DNA from: Chlorobiota bacterium
Lineage (GTDB): Bacteria; Bacteroidota; Ignavibacteria; Kapaibacteriales; UBA961
DNA length: 64,000 nt
Direction: 5' to 3'
Assembly: GCA_014191195.1 (NCBI GenBank)
Contig: BJGZ01000002.1
Coordinates: forward strand, 176,319 to 240,318
Positions 47,701 to 55,403 of this stretch are shown one piece after another (within the stretch, counting starts at the first letter, position 1; each line of letters starts with the position of its first letter). The notes below the pieces were generated by a model that was not told the origin of the DNA, searched no databases, and saw nothing but the letters and a program-made list of their open reading frames with translations. A program made the position numbers and the translations under genes.

Positions 47701-47811
47701 GCTCATAAGCGATTATTGGTATTAGTTCCTAGAATGGAACAAAAGGCTAATGAATTAAGAGTGATTCTTGGCCTTTCCCCTTTGGAATCGATGACAAGAA
47801 TTCTTAATTAA
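44782..47811 (+). CDS. DUF2723 / GT117-family membrane glycosyltransferase-like protein
   Basis: This 1009-residue protein has about eleven hydrophobic segments in the first 550 residues, then a soluble C-terminal part with weak TPR-like helices. The first loop contains [20 protein letters not shown] followed by PPGAPLF, the signature of DUF2723 (the TMEM260-like GT117 family related to protein O-mannosyltransferases), with the acidic WDCGEF carrying the presumed catalytic Asp/Glu. [20 protein letters not shown] starts the conserved second part. I start it at 44782, the ATG overlapping the previous stop; an upstream in-frame ATG at 44692 is less likely. It may mannosylate exported proteins, but that is inference. 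Confidence 0.87.
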   Translation: [1009 protein letters not shown]

Positions 47812-47812
47812 T

Positions 47813-48772
47813 ATGAAAAAAGTACTAACTGTTTCTTATACTGGTATGTGGGCATTTATTGAATCTGCCTTTGGTAGTATTTTGCATGCTGCCAAAATTC
47901 CCTTTAGAGGCATGTTTATGACTGCATTTTCATGTTTTTGCATAGAACATATTGCCAAGAATAATAAAGGATTTTCACATAATATCCATTCATTAGGTTC
48001 TGTACTATTAATTAAAGCAATTGCTTCTCCACATTCTCCTATTGGCGCATATATAGCAGTTTCTTTTCAGGGCATTATGGGATTATGGATATATAATTCA
48101 ATGTTTTCAACATTTAGATTATACCTTTTTAATTGTATTGCTCAAGTAGAAACAGCCCTTCAAAGAATAATAGGAATTGCCTTTACTTTTGGATTTATTC
48201 CCTATTTAGTATTACAGACACATCAAAAGAATGAATTGATTTCATGGTTTCAATCATATAATGTGGCTCATTATACATATATACTCTCACTTCTTTATAT
48301 AGCTTTACATCTATGTGCTGGTATAGTATTTCCTTATATGATATCTACTTATGGAGCTTTGTCCCCAGAAGAAATGCAACCATTTATTGAAAGCTATACG
48401 GAAATATCCGAACAAAACAATACAAATAGCAAGAAGAGATCGGTACAAGTGTTATTGATGAGGGGATGTATTCTTAGTATTGTATATATATCAATGTATA
48501 CGCTATTGTCAGAAAGAATACCTTCATTTCTATATTCTTTGATTATCAGTATAGTATCTATAGCTTTCTTATTATTGATTATATATCCAATGTTTACTAT
48601 ACTTTTTGATAGATATATGAGAAGAAAAATACATAAAGATTATAAGATTATAGATGTAATGGATGAAGTTCAGGGCTTAAAGCAACTGTTTAAGGTATAT
48701 ACACAAAACAATAGATCTCAAAATATCATTACAAAATCAATCCATTTTATTCGAATGCTCATAAGCTTATAA
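47813..48772 (+). CDS. Membrane protein of unknown function
   Basis: This 319-residue protein has several hydrophobic segments: SPIGAYIAVSFQGIMGLWIY, IIGIAFTFGFIPYLVL, YTYILSLLYIALHLCAGIVF, LMRGCILSIVYISMYTLL, and LYSLIISIVSIAFLLLIIYP. There is no signal peptide and no motif I recognise. It begins one base after the stop of the GT117 gene, so the two are probably translated together. It could be a partner of the glycosyltransferase or an unrelated envelope protein. Confidence 0.75.
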   Translation: MKKVLTVSYTGMWAFIESAFGSILHAAKIPFRGMFMTAFSCFCIEHIAKNNKGFSHNIHSLGSVLLIKAIASPHSPIGAYIAVSFQGIMGLWIYNSMFSTFRLYLFNCIAQVETALQRIIGIAFTFGFIPYLVLQTHQKNELISWFQSYNVAHYTYILSLLYIALHLCAGIVFPYMISTYGALSPEEMQPFIESYTEISEQNNTNSKKRSVQVLLMRGCILSIVYISMYTLLSERIPSFLYSLIISIVSIAFLLLIIYPMFTILFDRYMRRKIHKDYKIIDVMDEVQGLKQLFKVYTQNNRSQNIITKSIHFIRMLISL

Positions 48773-48778
48773 TAAAAA

Positions 48779-48804
48779 ACCCGATACATAAGCATGTAAC
48801 GGGT
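48779..48804 (-). terminator. Rho-independent terminator ending the long minus-strand run
   Basis: ACCCGATACAT (48779-48789) and ATGTAACGGGT (48794-48804) form an 11-bp stem with one mismatch and a 4-nt loop. On the minus strand the stem runs into TTTTTTATT. It lies 24 nt beyond the stop of the poly-Q gene and is also just past the plus-strand gene at 47813, so it separates the convergent units. Confidence 0.85.
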
Positions 48805-48828
48805 AGTTAAACTACATACATAATTATG

Positions 48829-49248
48829 TTATTTTTTGGGATTAGCAGCGATAATGATAGTATCTATAAATCGTTTATATCTTTCGGCATCAGCGCCATT
48901 TAGGGTTGCTCTTTGTAAAAAACTGAGTAATACTTGTGCTTGTTGAACTTTAAAATCAATTGATAATAATTCTGTAATTGGTTTATTTTCTTTTTGTGCA
49001 TTCACAACAGGATTTATCAAAAGACTCTTCACTTCAAGTAAGGCATCTACTTCTGAACCTTTTAATTCAATTTTATCTAATAATTGAATAATAAATATGA
49101 TCTCTGAAATAGGAAAAGATGGTTTAATTGTTTGCTGTTGTTGTTGTTGTTGTTGTTGAGTTTGCTGAGCACAAAGGGTATATGAAGTACTCATCTGTAA
49201 AAAACACATACAGAACAATATCAACGAAAACGAAATTGCTGATTTCAT
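48829..49248 (-). CDS. Small secreted protein with poly-glutamine tract
   Basis: This 139-residue exported protein has a signal peptide (SFSLILFCMCFLQMSTSYTLCA), then QQTQQQQQQQQQ, and a helical remainder (EIIFIIQLLDKIELKGSEVD, KVQQAQVLLSFLQRATLNGADA). I recognise no family. It follows the PorQ-like gene by 15 nt and is the last gene before the terminator, so it may belong functionally with that gene. Confidence 0.75.
   Translation of the reverse strand: MKSAISFSLILFCMCFLQMSTSYTLCAQQTQQQQQQQQQTIKPSFPISEIIFIIQLLDKIELKGSEVDALLEVKSLLINPVVNAQKENKPITELLSIDFKVQQAQVLLSFLQRATLNGADAERYKRFIDTIIIAANPKK
49138..49158 (-). repeat. CAA trinucleotide microsatellite
   Basis: Seven perfect tandem TTG units on the plus strand (CAA on the coding strand) encode the glutamine run of the small secreted protein. 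Because the unit is three bases, length changes would alter the tract without shifting frame. Confidence 0.9.
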
Positions 49249-49263
49249 AGCAAGACCTAATAA

Positions 49264-50208
49264 TTATAATGAAAATTGTAAACTTAATCTGTGAAGAAAA
49301 CTTTCTGTTCCAAATGTATTCATAGAATAATCAAAAAGGAAAGGCTTGGTTTTAATTCCTAAACCAGCTGAAAAGCCTGATAATTTTCTTTTTCCTGCTG
49401 TACTTGAAGACGTTCTAAGTACATTATCATATCCTACTCTTACATCTAACACCTTACTAAGCGTTAATTCACCACCGATTGCAAAATTACTAAATCTATC
49501 AAAAAATACATCTACATTATCGGCTAAATGATGTAAGCTTACATTTAATAATAATGGTAAACCTCTTAATCGATGATTTATACCTAATCGTACGTCAACA
49601 GGTAATTTATCAGAATAACCATTAAACGTTGATAATTGGCTTCCAATATGTAATAATGAAAAACCAATATTTGTTCTGGATTTTGGAATAGTATATAATA
49701 AACCAGCATCTATACCAAAAGCCATAGACCTAGCATCTGCGAGGGCAGCATAGATAAGTTTACCAGTAATACCATATAATAAATTACTATCTAATTGATT
49801 GCTATATGTACCAGAAAATGCAATATTATTTGCAGTAAAAGTTCCAATTATAATCCCATTTTGATCTGTTTGATCAAATGTCCCATAATTAGTAAATAGT
49901 GCAGACAAAGCAATTCTTTCAGTTTTCAATGTATCAAAAGGCAGAACATATATGGCCTGTCCAGAATTTATATCTAATACATGTTTTACAAAGCTAATAC
50001 TGTGTTTTTGCTTAAGCACAGACCCCAAAGAACTTGGATTTATAGCAATAACAGATGGATCATCTACTATACTAATTCCTGAGCCTGATAATGCTGCAGT
50101 TCTGGCACTTATTCCTAATTGTAGGAAATCATAAGGATTTTGTGCAAAAACACAAGTACGTGAATAAAAGCATAGGGTAAGAATGCTTAGAATAAAAGTC
50201 AATTTCAT
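49264..50208 (-). CDS. porQ: PorQ/PorV-like outer-membrane beta-barrel of the type IX secretion system
   Basis: This 314-residue protein has signal peptide LTFILSILTLCFYSRTCVFA and a transmembrane barrel with FLQLGISARTAALSGSG and DDPSVIAINPSSLG near the N-terminus, the pattern of PorQ (close to PorV). PorQ supports T9SS secretion and attachment of cargo to A-LPS in Porphyromonas. The symbol is by family resemblance; PorV or another FadL-like T9SS barrel remains possible. The start forms an ATGA overlap with the upstream thioesterase gene. Confidence 0.75.
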   Translation of the reverse strand: MKLTFILSILTLCFYSRTCVFAQNPYDFLQLGISARTAALSGSGISIVDDPSVIAINPSSLGSVLKQKHSISFVKHVLDINSGQAIYVLPFDTLKTERIALSALFTNYGTFDQTDQNGIIIGTFTANNIAFSGTYSNQLDSNLLYGITGKLIYAALADARSMAFGIDAGLLYTIPKSRTNIGFSLLHIGSQLSTFNGYSDKLPVDVRLGINHRLRGLPLLLNVSLHHLADNVDVFFDRFSNFAIGGELTLSKVLDVRVGYDNVLRTSSSTAGKRKLSGFSAGLGIKTKPFLFDYSMNTFGTESFLHRLSLQFSL

Positions 50209-50672
50209 AGATATATCTCCATTAATTCATTGCCCATAGAATCTATACTGTTAGCACGTATTGTATCTATAAATAATGCGGGAGGGCGAATAGGTTTTTT
50301 GCTTATTGTATCGATAAAAGTATGCAAGGTATACCCCTCAGAAATAATACTTTTATCCTTTTTAATTGAATAGTGTATTCTTAATAATATACCACGTTCA
50401 AAACTACATATAGTATCTATAGAAAGAACATCATCATAATATGCAGGAGATTTATATGAAATAAAGGCTTCAATTACAGGTAATTGAGCGCCATGTTTTT
50501 CTAAATCAGCATATGGTAATTGTAAGGCTCTTAGTAATTCAGTTCTTCCTATTTCGAAATATTTTAAATAATTTCCATTGTATACAATACCCATTTTATC
50601 TGTATCGGCATATAATACCCTTACTTGTGCAGTATGATATACTTTGAAAGAATCTGATAAACCTTTATTCAT
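50205..50672 (-). CDS. Acyl-CoA thioesterase, YbgC/4HBT hotdog family
   Basis: This small hotdog-fold hydrolase of about 155 residues cleaves acyl-CoA thioesters. VRVLYADTDKMGIVYNGNYLKYFEIGRTELLR is the YbgC-type active-site region, with the catalytic Asp in YADTD. The ATG at 50672 is preferred; an in-frame GTG two codons earlier abuts the parB stop. It overlaps the PorQ-like gene by ATGA. Confidence 0.88.
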   Translation of the reverse strand: MNKGLSDSFKVYHTAQVRVLYADTDKMGIVYNGNYLKYFEIGRTELLRALQLPYADLEKHGAQLPVIEAFISYKSPAYYDDVLSIDTICSFERGILLRIHYSIKKDKSIISEGYTLHTFIDTISKKPIRPPALFIDTIRANSIDSMGNELMEIYL

Positions 50673-50678
50673 ATTCAC

Positions 50679-51593
50679 TTAATCCACTTGAATGATGTCT
50701 AATAATCTTTGTAAATCATCAAAAGAATAAAAATCAATATGAAGAGATCCTTGTTCATTAGAAGATACATGTATTTTTACTTGAGTAGCAAAATGATCTC
50801 TTAATTTGTCTTCTATGGATACTATTGTTGGGTTTGTTTTAGAGGAAACTGATGCCTTATTCTTCTTACCTTGCGATGATGATGTATCAGATGACTTTGA
50901 AAAATCCTTTATGATATGTTCTGTTTTTCTAACAGAATAATCATGCATTATAATTTCTTGACATAACTGTATTTGATCATCTGGATTTGACAAACCAAGG
51001 AGTGCTCTTGCATGGCCATTGGAAATAGCATGCAAAGCCAATTGCTGTTGCACAATTGATGGAAGTTTTAATAATCGTAAAAAGTTAGAAATAGTGCTTC
51101 TATTTTTACCTACTTTTTGAGCTATTAAATCTTGACTTAAAGAACATTCATCGATAAGTAATTGATAACCCATTGCAATTTCTATATCATTAAGATTTTC
51201 TCTTTGAACATTTTCTATTAATGCCAATTCGATCATCGCTTCATTAGATGTAATATCTAAAATATACGCAGGTATTTTATCTAAACCAGCTTCAATCGAT
51301 GCTCGAATTCGGCGTTCGCCAGATATTAATTCATAACCATCATGTTGTCTGCGAACAGTAATTGGTTGAATAACTCCATGTTCTTTAATGGACAGAGATA
51401 ATTCTGCCAAAGCAATAGGATCGAACATGATTCTTGGTTGAAATCGATTTGTTCTTACTTTGGTAATATCAACTAATGCAATAATTCCACTATCATAACC
51501 ATTATCATCTGATACAATGGAAGTAAGTCCTTTTTGTATCGCAGATGGAATCAATGCACCCAAACCTTTGCCAAGACCTAATTGAGTTTTCAT
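50679..51593 (-). CDS. parB: Chromosome-partitioning protein ParB
   Basis: ParB binds parS and spreads as a CTP-dependent clamp for chromosome segregation. The N-terminus is the usual GLGKGLGALIPSA. The CTPase/ParB domain shows GVIQPITVRR and ELISGERRIRAS, followed by the NVQRENLNDIEIA stretch and the helix-turn-helix SQDLIAQKVGKNRSTISNFLRLLKLP. The ATG at 51593 is 1 nt after the parA stop. I see no parS-like palindrome nearby, and no gidA/gidB neighbours. Confidence 0.96.
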   Translation of the reverse strand: MKTQLGLGKGLGALIPSAIQKGLTSIVSDDNGYDSGIIALVDITKVRTNRFQPRIMFDPIALAELSLSIKEHGVIQPITVRRQHDGYELISGERRIRASIEAGLDKIPAYILDITSNEAMIELALIENVQRENLNDIEIAMGYQLLIDECSLSQDLIAQKVGKNRSTISNFLRLLKLPSIVQQQLALHAISNGHARALLGLSNPDDQIQLCQEIIMHDYSVRKTEHIIKDFSKSSDTSSSQGKKNKASVSSKTNPTIVSIEDKLRDHFATQVKIHVSSNEQGSLHIDFYSFDDLQRLLDIIQVD

Positions 51594-51594
51594 A

Positions 51595-52380
51595 TTAATT
51601 ACTTTCAGGAACGATAAATCCATTATTAATGAGAATCTCTTTTGCTAATTCTAAATAGTTCAATGCTCCAGAACTAAATGCATCGTATAAGAGAATTGGT
51701 TTGCCATGACTAGGAGATTCTGATAAGCGTACATTTCTATTTATCAAGGTTTTGAATACTTTATCTTCAAAGTGCCTGCTTACTTCTTGAACAACCTGAT
51801 TCGATAAGCGAAGTCTACTATCATACATAGTCAATAATATACCCTCTACATCTAATAAAGGATTTAGATGCTGTTTTACGATAGAAATAGTGTTTAATAA
51901 TTGCCCTAAACCTTCTAAAGCATAATATTCACATTGCACAGGAATTAATACAGTATGTGCTGCAGTTAAGGCATTTAATGTCAGAATTCCTAAGGATGGA
52001 GGACAATCAATAATCACAAAATCATATATATCAGAAAGTGAATGCAATACATTCTTTAACATATATTCGCGATCTTGCATTGATATCAATTCGATTTCTG
52101 CACCAACTAAATTGATATGAGATGGCAATACATATAAATGTGGCATTTCACAAGATACCATAGCATTCTGTATAGGAATCTTACCTGCTAAAACTTCATA
52201 TATTGTTGAAGCTACAGTTTTAGTATCGATGCCTAAACCATTAGATGCATTAGCTTGAGGATCCAAATCTATTAAAAGCACGGTATGCTCTGCAGCAGCT
52301 AAAGATGCAGCTAAATTGACGGATGTTGTTGTTTTTCCAACTCCCCCTTTTTGATTAGCAACTGCGATAATTTTTGACAT
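51595..52380 (-). CDS. parA: Chromosome-partitioning ATPase ParA/Soj
   Basis: This is the ParA-type ATPase partner of ParB. The deviant Walker A motif [19 protein letters not shown] lies near residues 10-28; [16 protein letters not shown] is the Walker A' region and [18 protein letters not shown] the Walker B block. The length of 261 is usual. It is co-transcribed with parB, separated by 1 nt. Confidence 0.97.
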   Translation of the reverse strand: MSKIIAVANQKGGVGKTTTSVNLAASLAAAEHTVLLIDLDPQANASNGLGIDTKTVASTIYEVLAGKIPIQNAMVSCEMPHLYVLPSHINLVGAEIELISMQDREYMLKNVLHSLSDIYDFVIIDCPPSLGILTLNALTAAHTVLIPVQCEYYALEGLGQLLNTISIVKQHLNPLLDVEGILLTMYDSRLRLSNQVVQEVSRHFEDKVFKTLINRNVRLSESPSHGKPILLYDAFSSGALNYLELAKEILINNGFIVPESN

Positions 52381-52387
52381 AATATTC

Positions 52388-52945
52388 CTAAACTTCAGGT
52401 ATAAAACCGATGCTTAACCAATAATGAAGAAACGCATTTAACACTAATGAATGTTGTATCATTCCAGAACGAATAAGTTCAGGAACCTGTTGAATTGGAA
52501 TCAGAACTGTTTCAATATCTTCATGAGCATCAAAAGATATTTTGGATTTTAGCTGGCAATTTGTCCAAAGAAAACAATAACAAATATTATTCATAAATGC
52601 TGGATTTGGTTCTATCTCTGCTAATAAAATAGATTCTCCGGTTCCTGCATATCCTGTTTCTTCAATACATTCTCTTTCGGCTGCTTGATATGGGTGCTCT
52701 CCTTTATCTATCAATCCACCTGGTATTTCTAAAGAAATATCATCTTTTCCATGCCTATATTGTCTTACAAAAACAACTTCACCATCTGATGTTAAGGGAA
52801 TAATATTTACCCAATCAGGTGATTCCAACACTACAAAATCGCTATTAGTTGATTTGTCTGGATGTTTTCTTGTTACAATATGAGAAGAAAATATTTTATA
52901 ATCATGTTTACTGCGGGCTGCTATAGTTTTCCATTTTGATATCAT
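52388..52945 (-). CDS. NUDIX hydrolase (ADP-ribose pyrophosphatase-like)
   Basis: This 185-residue hydrolase of nucleoside diphosphate derivatives has an intact NUDIX box: [12 protein letters not shown] then [12 protein letters not shown], i.e. G-x5-E-x7-REUxEExG. The flanking [19 protein letters not shown] is typical of ADP-sugar pyrophosphatases, so ADP-ribose is the best guess for substrate. It begins 1 nt from the CDGSH gene. Confidence 0.92.
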   Translation of the reverse strand: MISKWKTIAARSKHDYKIFSSHIVTRKHPDKSTNSDFVVLESPDWVNIIPLTSDGEVVFVRQYRHGKDDISLEIPGGLIDKGEHPYQAAERECIEETGYAGTGESILLAEIEPNPAFMNNICYCFLWTNCQLKSKISFDAHEDIETVLIPIQQVPELIRSGMIQHSLVLNAFLHYWLSIGFIPEV

Positions 52946-52946
52946 A

Positions 52947-53201
52947 TTATGCTTCTTGTGGAGGAGTTAATGATCTATGGCTTCCATCGCAAAAAGGTTT
53001 CTTTTCACTTAATTTACAGGTACACCAACCACATATTTTTTTATTTTCTATGGTCGTTTCTAATGGAGAAAAAGAACTACCTTTATGAGATCCATCACAA
53101 AATGGTTGATTTTTTGACTTCCCACAAGTGCACCACCAATAAGTGCCAGGTTCCATTTCTAATTTTATTGGTGAATATCCGCCGATTTCTGGTTTTTCCA
53201 T
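52947..53201 (-). CDS. Double CDGSH iron-sulfur protein
   Basis: This 84-residue protein contains two complete CDGSH domains: CTCGKSKNQPFCDGSH (24-39) and CTCKLSEKKPFCDGSH (60-75). Each should bind a [2Fe-2S] cluster through three Cys and one His, as in the Miner2-like type. Such proteins are linked to redox or iron-sulfur handling, but no specific bacterial role is known. No membrane helix is present. Confidence 0.93.
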   Translation of the reverse strand: MEKPEIGGYSPIKLEMEPGTYWWCTCGKSKNQPFCDGSHKGSSFSPLETTIENKKICGWCTCKLSEKKPFCDGSHRSLTPPQEA

Positions 53202-53213
53202 GTGTGTAATTCC

Positions 53214-54860
53214 TTACATTTTTTCTGGTGATGAAATGCCAAGAATGGCTAATCCATTGTGAATAACTGTCTTGGTAATTAAAGCAAGATTTATCCTAGC
53301 TTGACTTATATTCTGCTCTTCGCCAATGATTCTGCAATCATGGTAAAATGAATGAAATGCAGATGCTGTTTCTCTTAAATATTCTGCAATAATTTGTGGC
53401 TCCATAGCATGTGCAGCTTTTAATGTAGACTCTTCAAATCTTGATAATGCAGTTATCAGAGTTAATTCTGCAGGTGCTGTTAAAAAGTGTAATTGGGCAT
53501 CTAAATTTGGTATTAATTCTTTATCTGCCGCATTAGATATCATCGAACAAATTCTGGCATGTACATATTGCAAATAGTACACTGGATTTTTATCATTTTG
53601 TTCTCTTGCTATATTTAAGTCAAATTCTAACTGAGTTTGAGCTCCGCGCATGATAAAAAAGAAGCGTACGATATCTGGACCAACTTCATCAATTAATTCA
53701 TCTAAAGTATAACTTTTACCAGATCGCTTAGACATCTTTACTTGCTCCCCATTTTCCCATAAGGTAACAAATTGATAAATAAGAACTTTAAGCTTTTTTG
53801 TATCATAATCTAAAGCCTTTAAAGCTGCTGTTACATCTGGAATTGTTGCAATATGATCTGCACCAAAAATATCAACAATTATATCATAATTTCTTTCGAA
53901 TTTATTTCGGTGATATGCTATATCAGGTAATCTATATGTTGGTTCTCCTGTTTGCTTAACAATTACTCTATCGGTTAAGGATTCATCGATACGTGAAAAA
54001 TTAAACCAAGTTGCTCCATCTTTATCATAGCTTAATCCTTTTATTTTCAACTCATTAAGCAAAATATCAATAGTTCCATCATGATATAATGAATCTTCAT
54101 TAAAAAATGTATCTTGATGAATTTTCATTTTCTTCAATGTATGTAATATGGATGAAAAGCACCATTCTTCACCAATTTTCCTCAATGAAAATAAGATTTC
54201 TTCAGTTGGATCTCTGTACTCTGCTCCATATAATTCAATAGCCTTTTGTGCTATATCTTTGATATAATCACCATGATATCCATCTTCTGGGAAGGGATAC
54301 TCTGGTGTACCGCATAATTGACGATATCGTGCAAATATTGACTTTGCAAGCATATTCATTTGATTGCCTGCATTATTAAAATAGTATTCTCTGGTTACCT
54401 TATAACCAGCCCATTCTAATAAATTTGCAATCGTATCACCAATAGCAGCATTTCTACCATGACCAAGATGTAATTTACCTGTTGGATTAGCACTAACATA
54501 TTCTACATTAGCTGATTTTCCTTTGCCATACTCTGTTCTTCCATAATCACTCCCTTTAAGGCGTATAGATTCAATTACTTTATGGAATAAAGTTGGTTTT
54601 GCATAAATATTGATAAATCCGGCACCCGCAATGTGTACAGACTCAACTATATCATCTTCAAACACTAAAGCATTGATGATATCTTGAGCAATATCTGCAG
54701 GTTTCCTTTTTAGATGTCTTGCTAAAGTCATGGCAATATTTGTAGATAAATGGCCATGTTCAATTAATTTTGGTATGTCAAAGACAAGTGGAACAATATT
54801 ATGTGCATGAATAGAAATCAATGCTTTTTCGAATACTGGAGCAATTAAAACATGCATCAT
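53214..54860 (-). CDS. argS: Arginyl-tRNA synthetase
   Basis: This class-I synthetase charges tRNA-Arg. The N-terminal Add1-like domain (LARHLKRKPADIAQDIIN) precedes the catalytic fold with HLGH in ANPTGKLHLGHGRNAAIGD, VNFSR/YRLPDIAYHRNKFERNYD and the KMSKR loop VKMSKRSGKSYTL. The C-terminal anticodon domain ends the protein. 548 residues is normal. A tandem ATG pair starts it. Confidence 0.97.
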   Translation of the reverse strand: MMHVLIAPVFEKALISIHAHNIVPLVFDIPKLIEHGHLSTNIAMTLARHLKRKPADIAQDIINALVFEDDIVESVHIAGAGFINIYAKPTLFHKVIESIRLKGSDYGRTEYGKGKSANVEYVSANPTGKLHLGHGRNAAIGDTIANLLEWAGYKVTREYYFNNAGNQMNMLAKSIFARYRQLCGTPEYPFPEDGYHGDYIKDIAQKAIELYGAEYRDPTEEILFSLRKIGEEWCFSSILHTLKKMKIHQDTFFNEDSLYHDGTIDILLNELKIKGLSYDKDGATWFNFSRIDESLTDRVIVKQTGEPTYRLPDIAYHRNKFERNYDIIVDIFGADHIATIPDVTAALKALDYDTKKLKVLIYQFVTLWENGEQVKMSKRSGKSYTLDELIDEVGPDIVRFFFIMRGAQTQLEFDLNIAREQNDKNPVYYLQYVHARICSMISNAADKELIPNLDAQLHFLTAPAELTLITALSRFEESTLKAAHAMEPQIIAEYLRETASAFHSFYHDCRIIGEEQNISQARINLALITKTVIHNGLAILGISSPEKM

Positions 54861-54863
54861 TAT

Positions 54864-55361
54864 TTACTTATCCTTTGTATATCCACTACTTTGCTCTGCA
54901 TATCGTGCAGGAATTCTTCGATTATTCTGTAAATCATTAAGTAATGCAGTTTTTGCTGTTTTATTCATCTTTGCTGCTTTACTTTCTTGAATTGTATAAA
55001 AATCTGCTTCACTCCATAATTTTTCTAATCGATAAAAATCTCTTGCATCTTGATGAAATACATGAACTACCACATCAAAATAATCTAGGATAACCCATTG
55101 TTTAGCATCCCATCCTTCGGATTTTGGAAGGCCTTGTCCAGCATCTTTTCCTGCTCTTTCCATTCCAGCAGATACAGCATCAACTTGAACTTCTGATAAA
55201 CAAGAACAGAGAACAAAATAGGTTGCCGGGGCACCTTCTACATCGGTTAAATCAAATATCAAAATATCTTCAGCTTTTTTATCTTCTACCGCTCTAGCAC
55301 AATATAAAGCATATGCTTTGCTATGGGCAGCATCTCTTTTTCTTTCAGTTTGAACTAACAA
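54864..55361 (-). CDS. rsfS: Ribosome silencing factor RsfS
   Basis: RsfS binds ribosomal protein L14 and blocks subunit joining on starvation. The core AEDILIFDLTDVEGAPATYF and SEGWDAKQWVILDYFDVVVHVFHQDARDFY is diagnostic, near residues 35-125. The start is a TTG, supported by GGAGAG 8-13 nt upstream; no ATG occurs before the conserved core. Residues 127-165 form a basic, unstructured tail with no match I know. It lies 42 nt from gpmA, with a small palindrome (55382-55397) between. Confidence 0.92.
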   Translation of the reverse strand: MLVQTERKRDAAHSKAYALYCARAVEDKKAEDILIFDLTDVEGAPATYFVLCSCLSEVQVDAVSAGMERAGKDAGQGLPKSEGWDAKQWVILDYFDVVVHVFHQDARDFYRLEKLWSEADFYTIQESKAAKMNKTAKTALLNDLQNNRRIPARYAEQSSGYTKDK

Positions 55362-55381
55362 AATAACTCTCCAAATAATAT

Positions 55382-55397
55382 AGCAGTAATAACTGCT
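55382..55397. repeat. Small perfect hairpin between gpmA and rsfS
   Basis: AGCAGT (55382-55387) is the reverse complement of ACTGCT (55392-55397) with a 4-nt loop. There is no T-tract, so it is more likely an mRNA-stability or processing structure than a terminator. Confidence 0.45.
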
Positions 55398-55403
55398 GAA
55401 TAA

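Noticed and set aside
50679..52380. A parS-type palindrome near parAB or an origin of replication
   Set aside because: I found no TGTTNCACGTGAAACA-like site or gidA/gidB/dnaA genes nearby, so I do not claim an origin or a centromere in this window.
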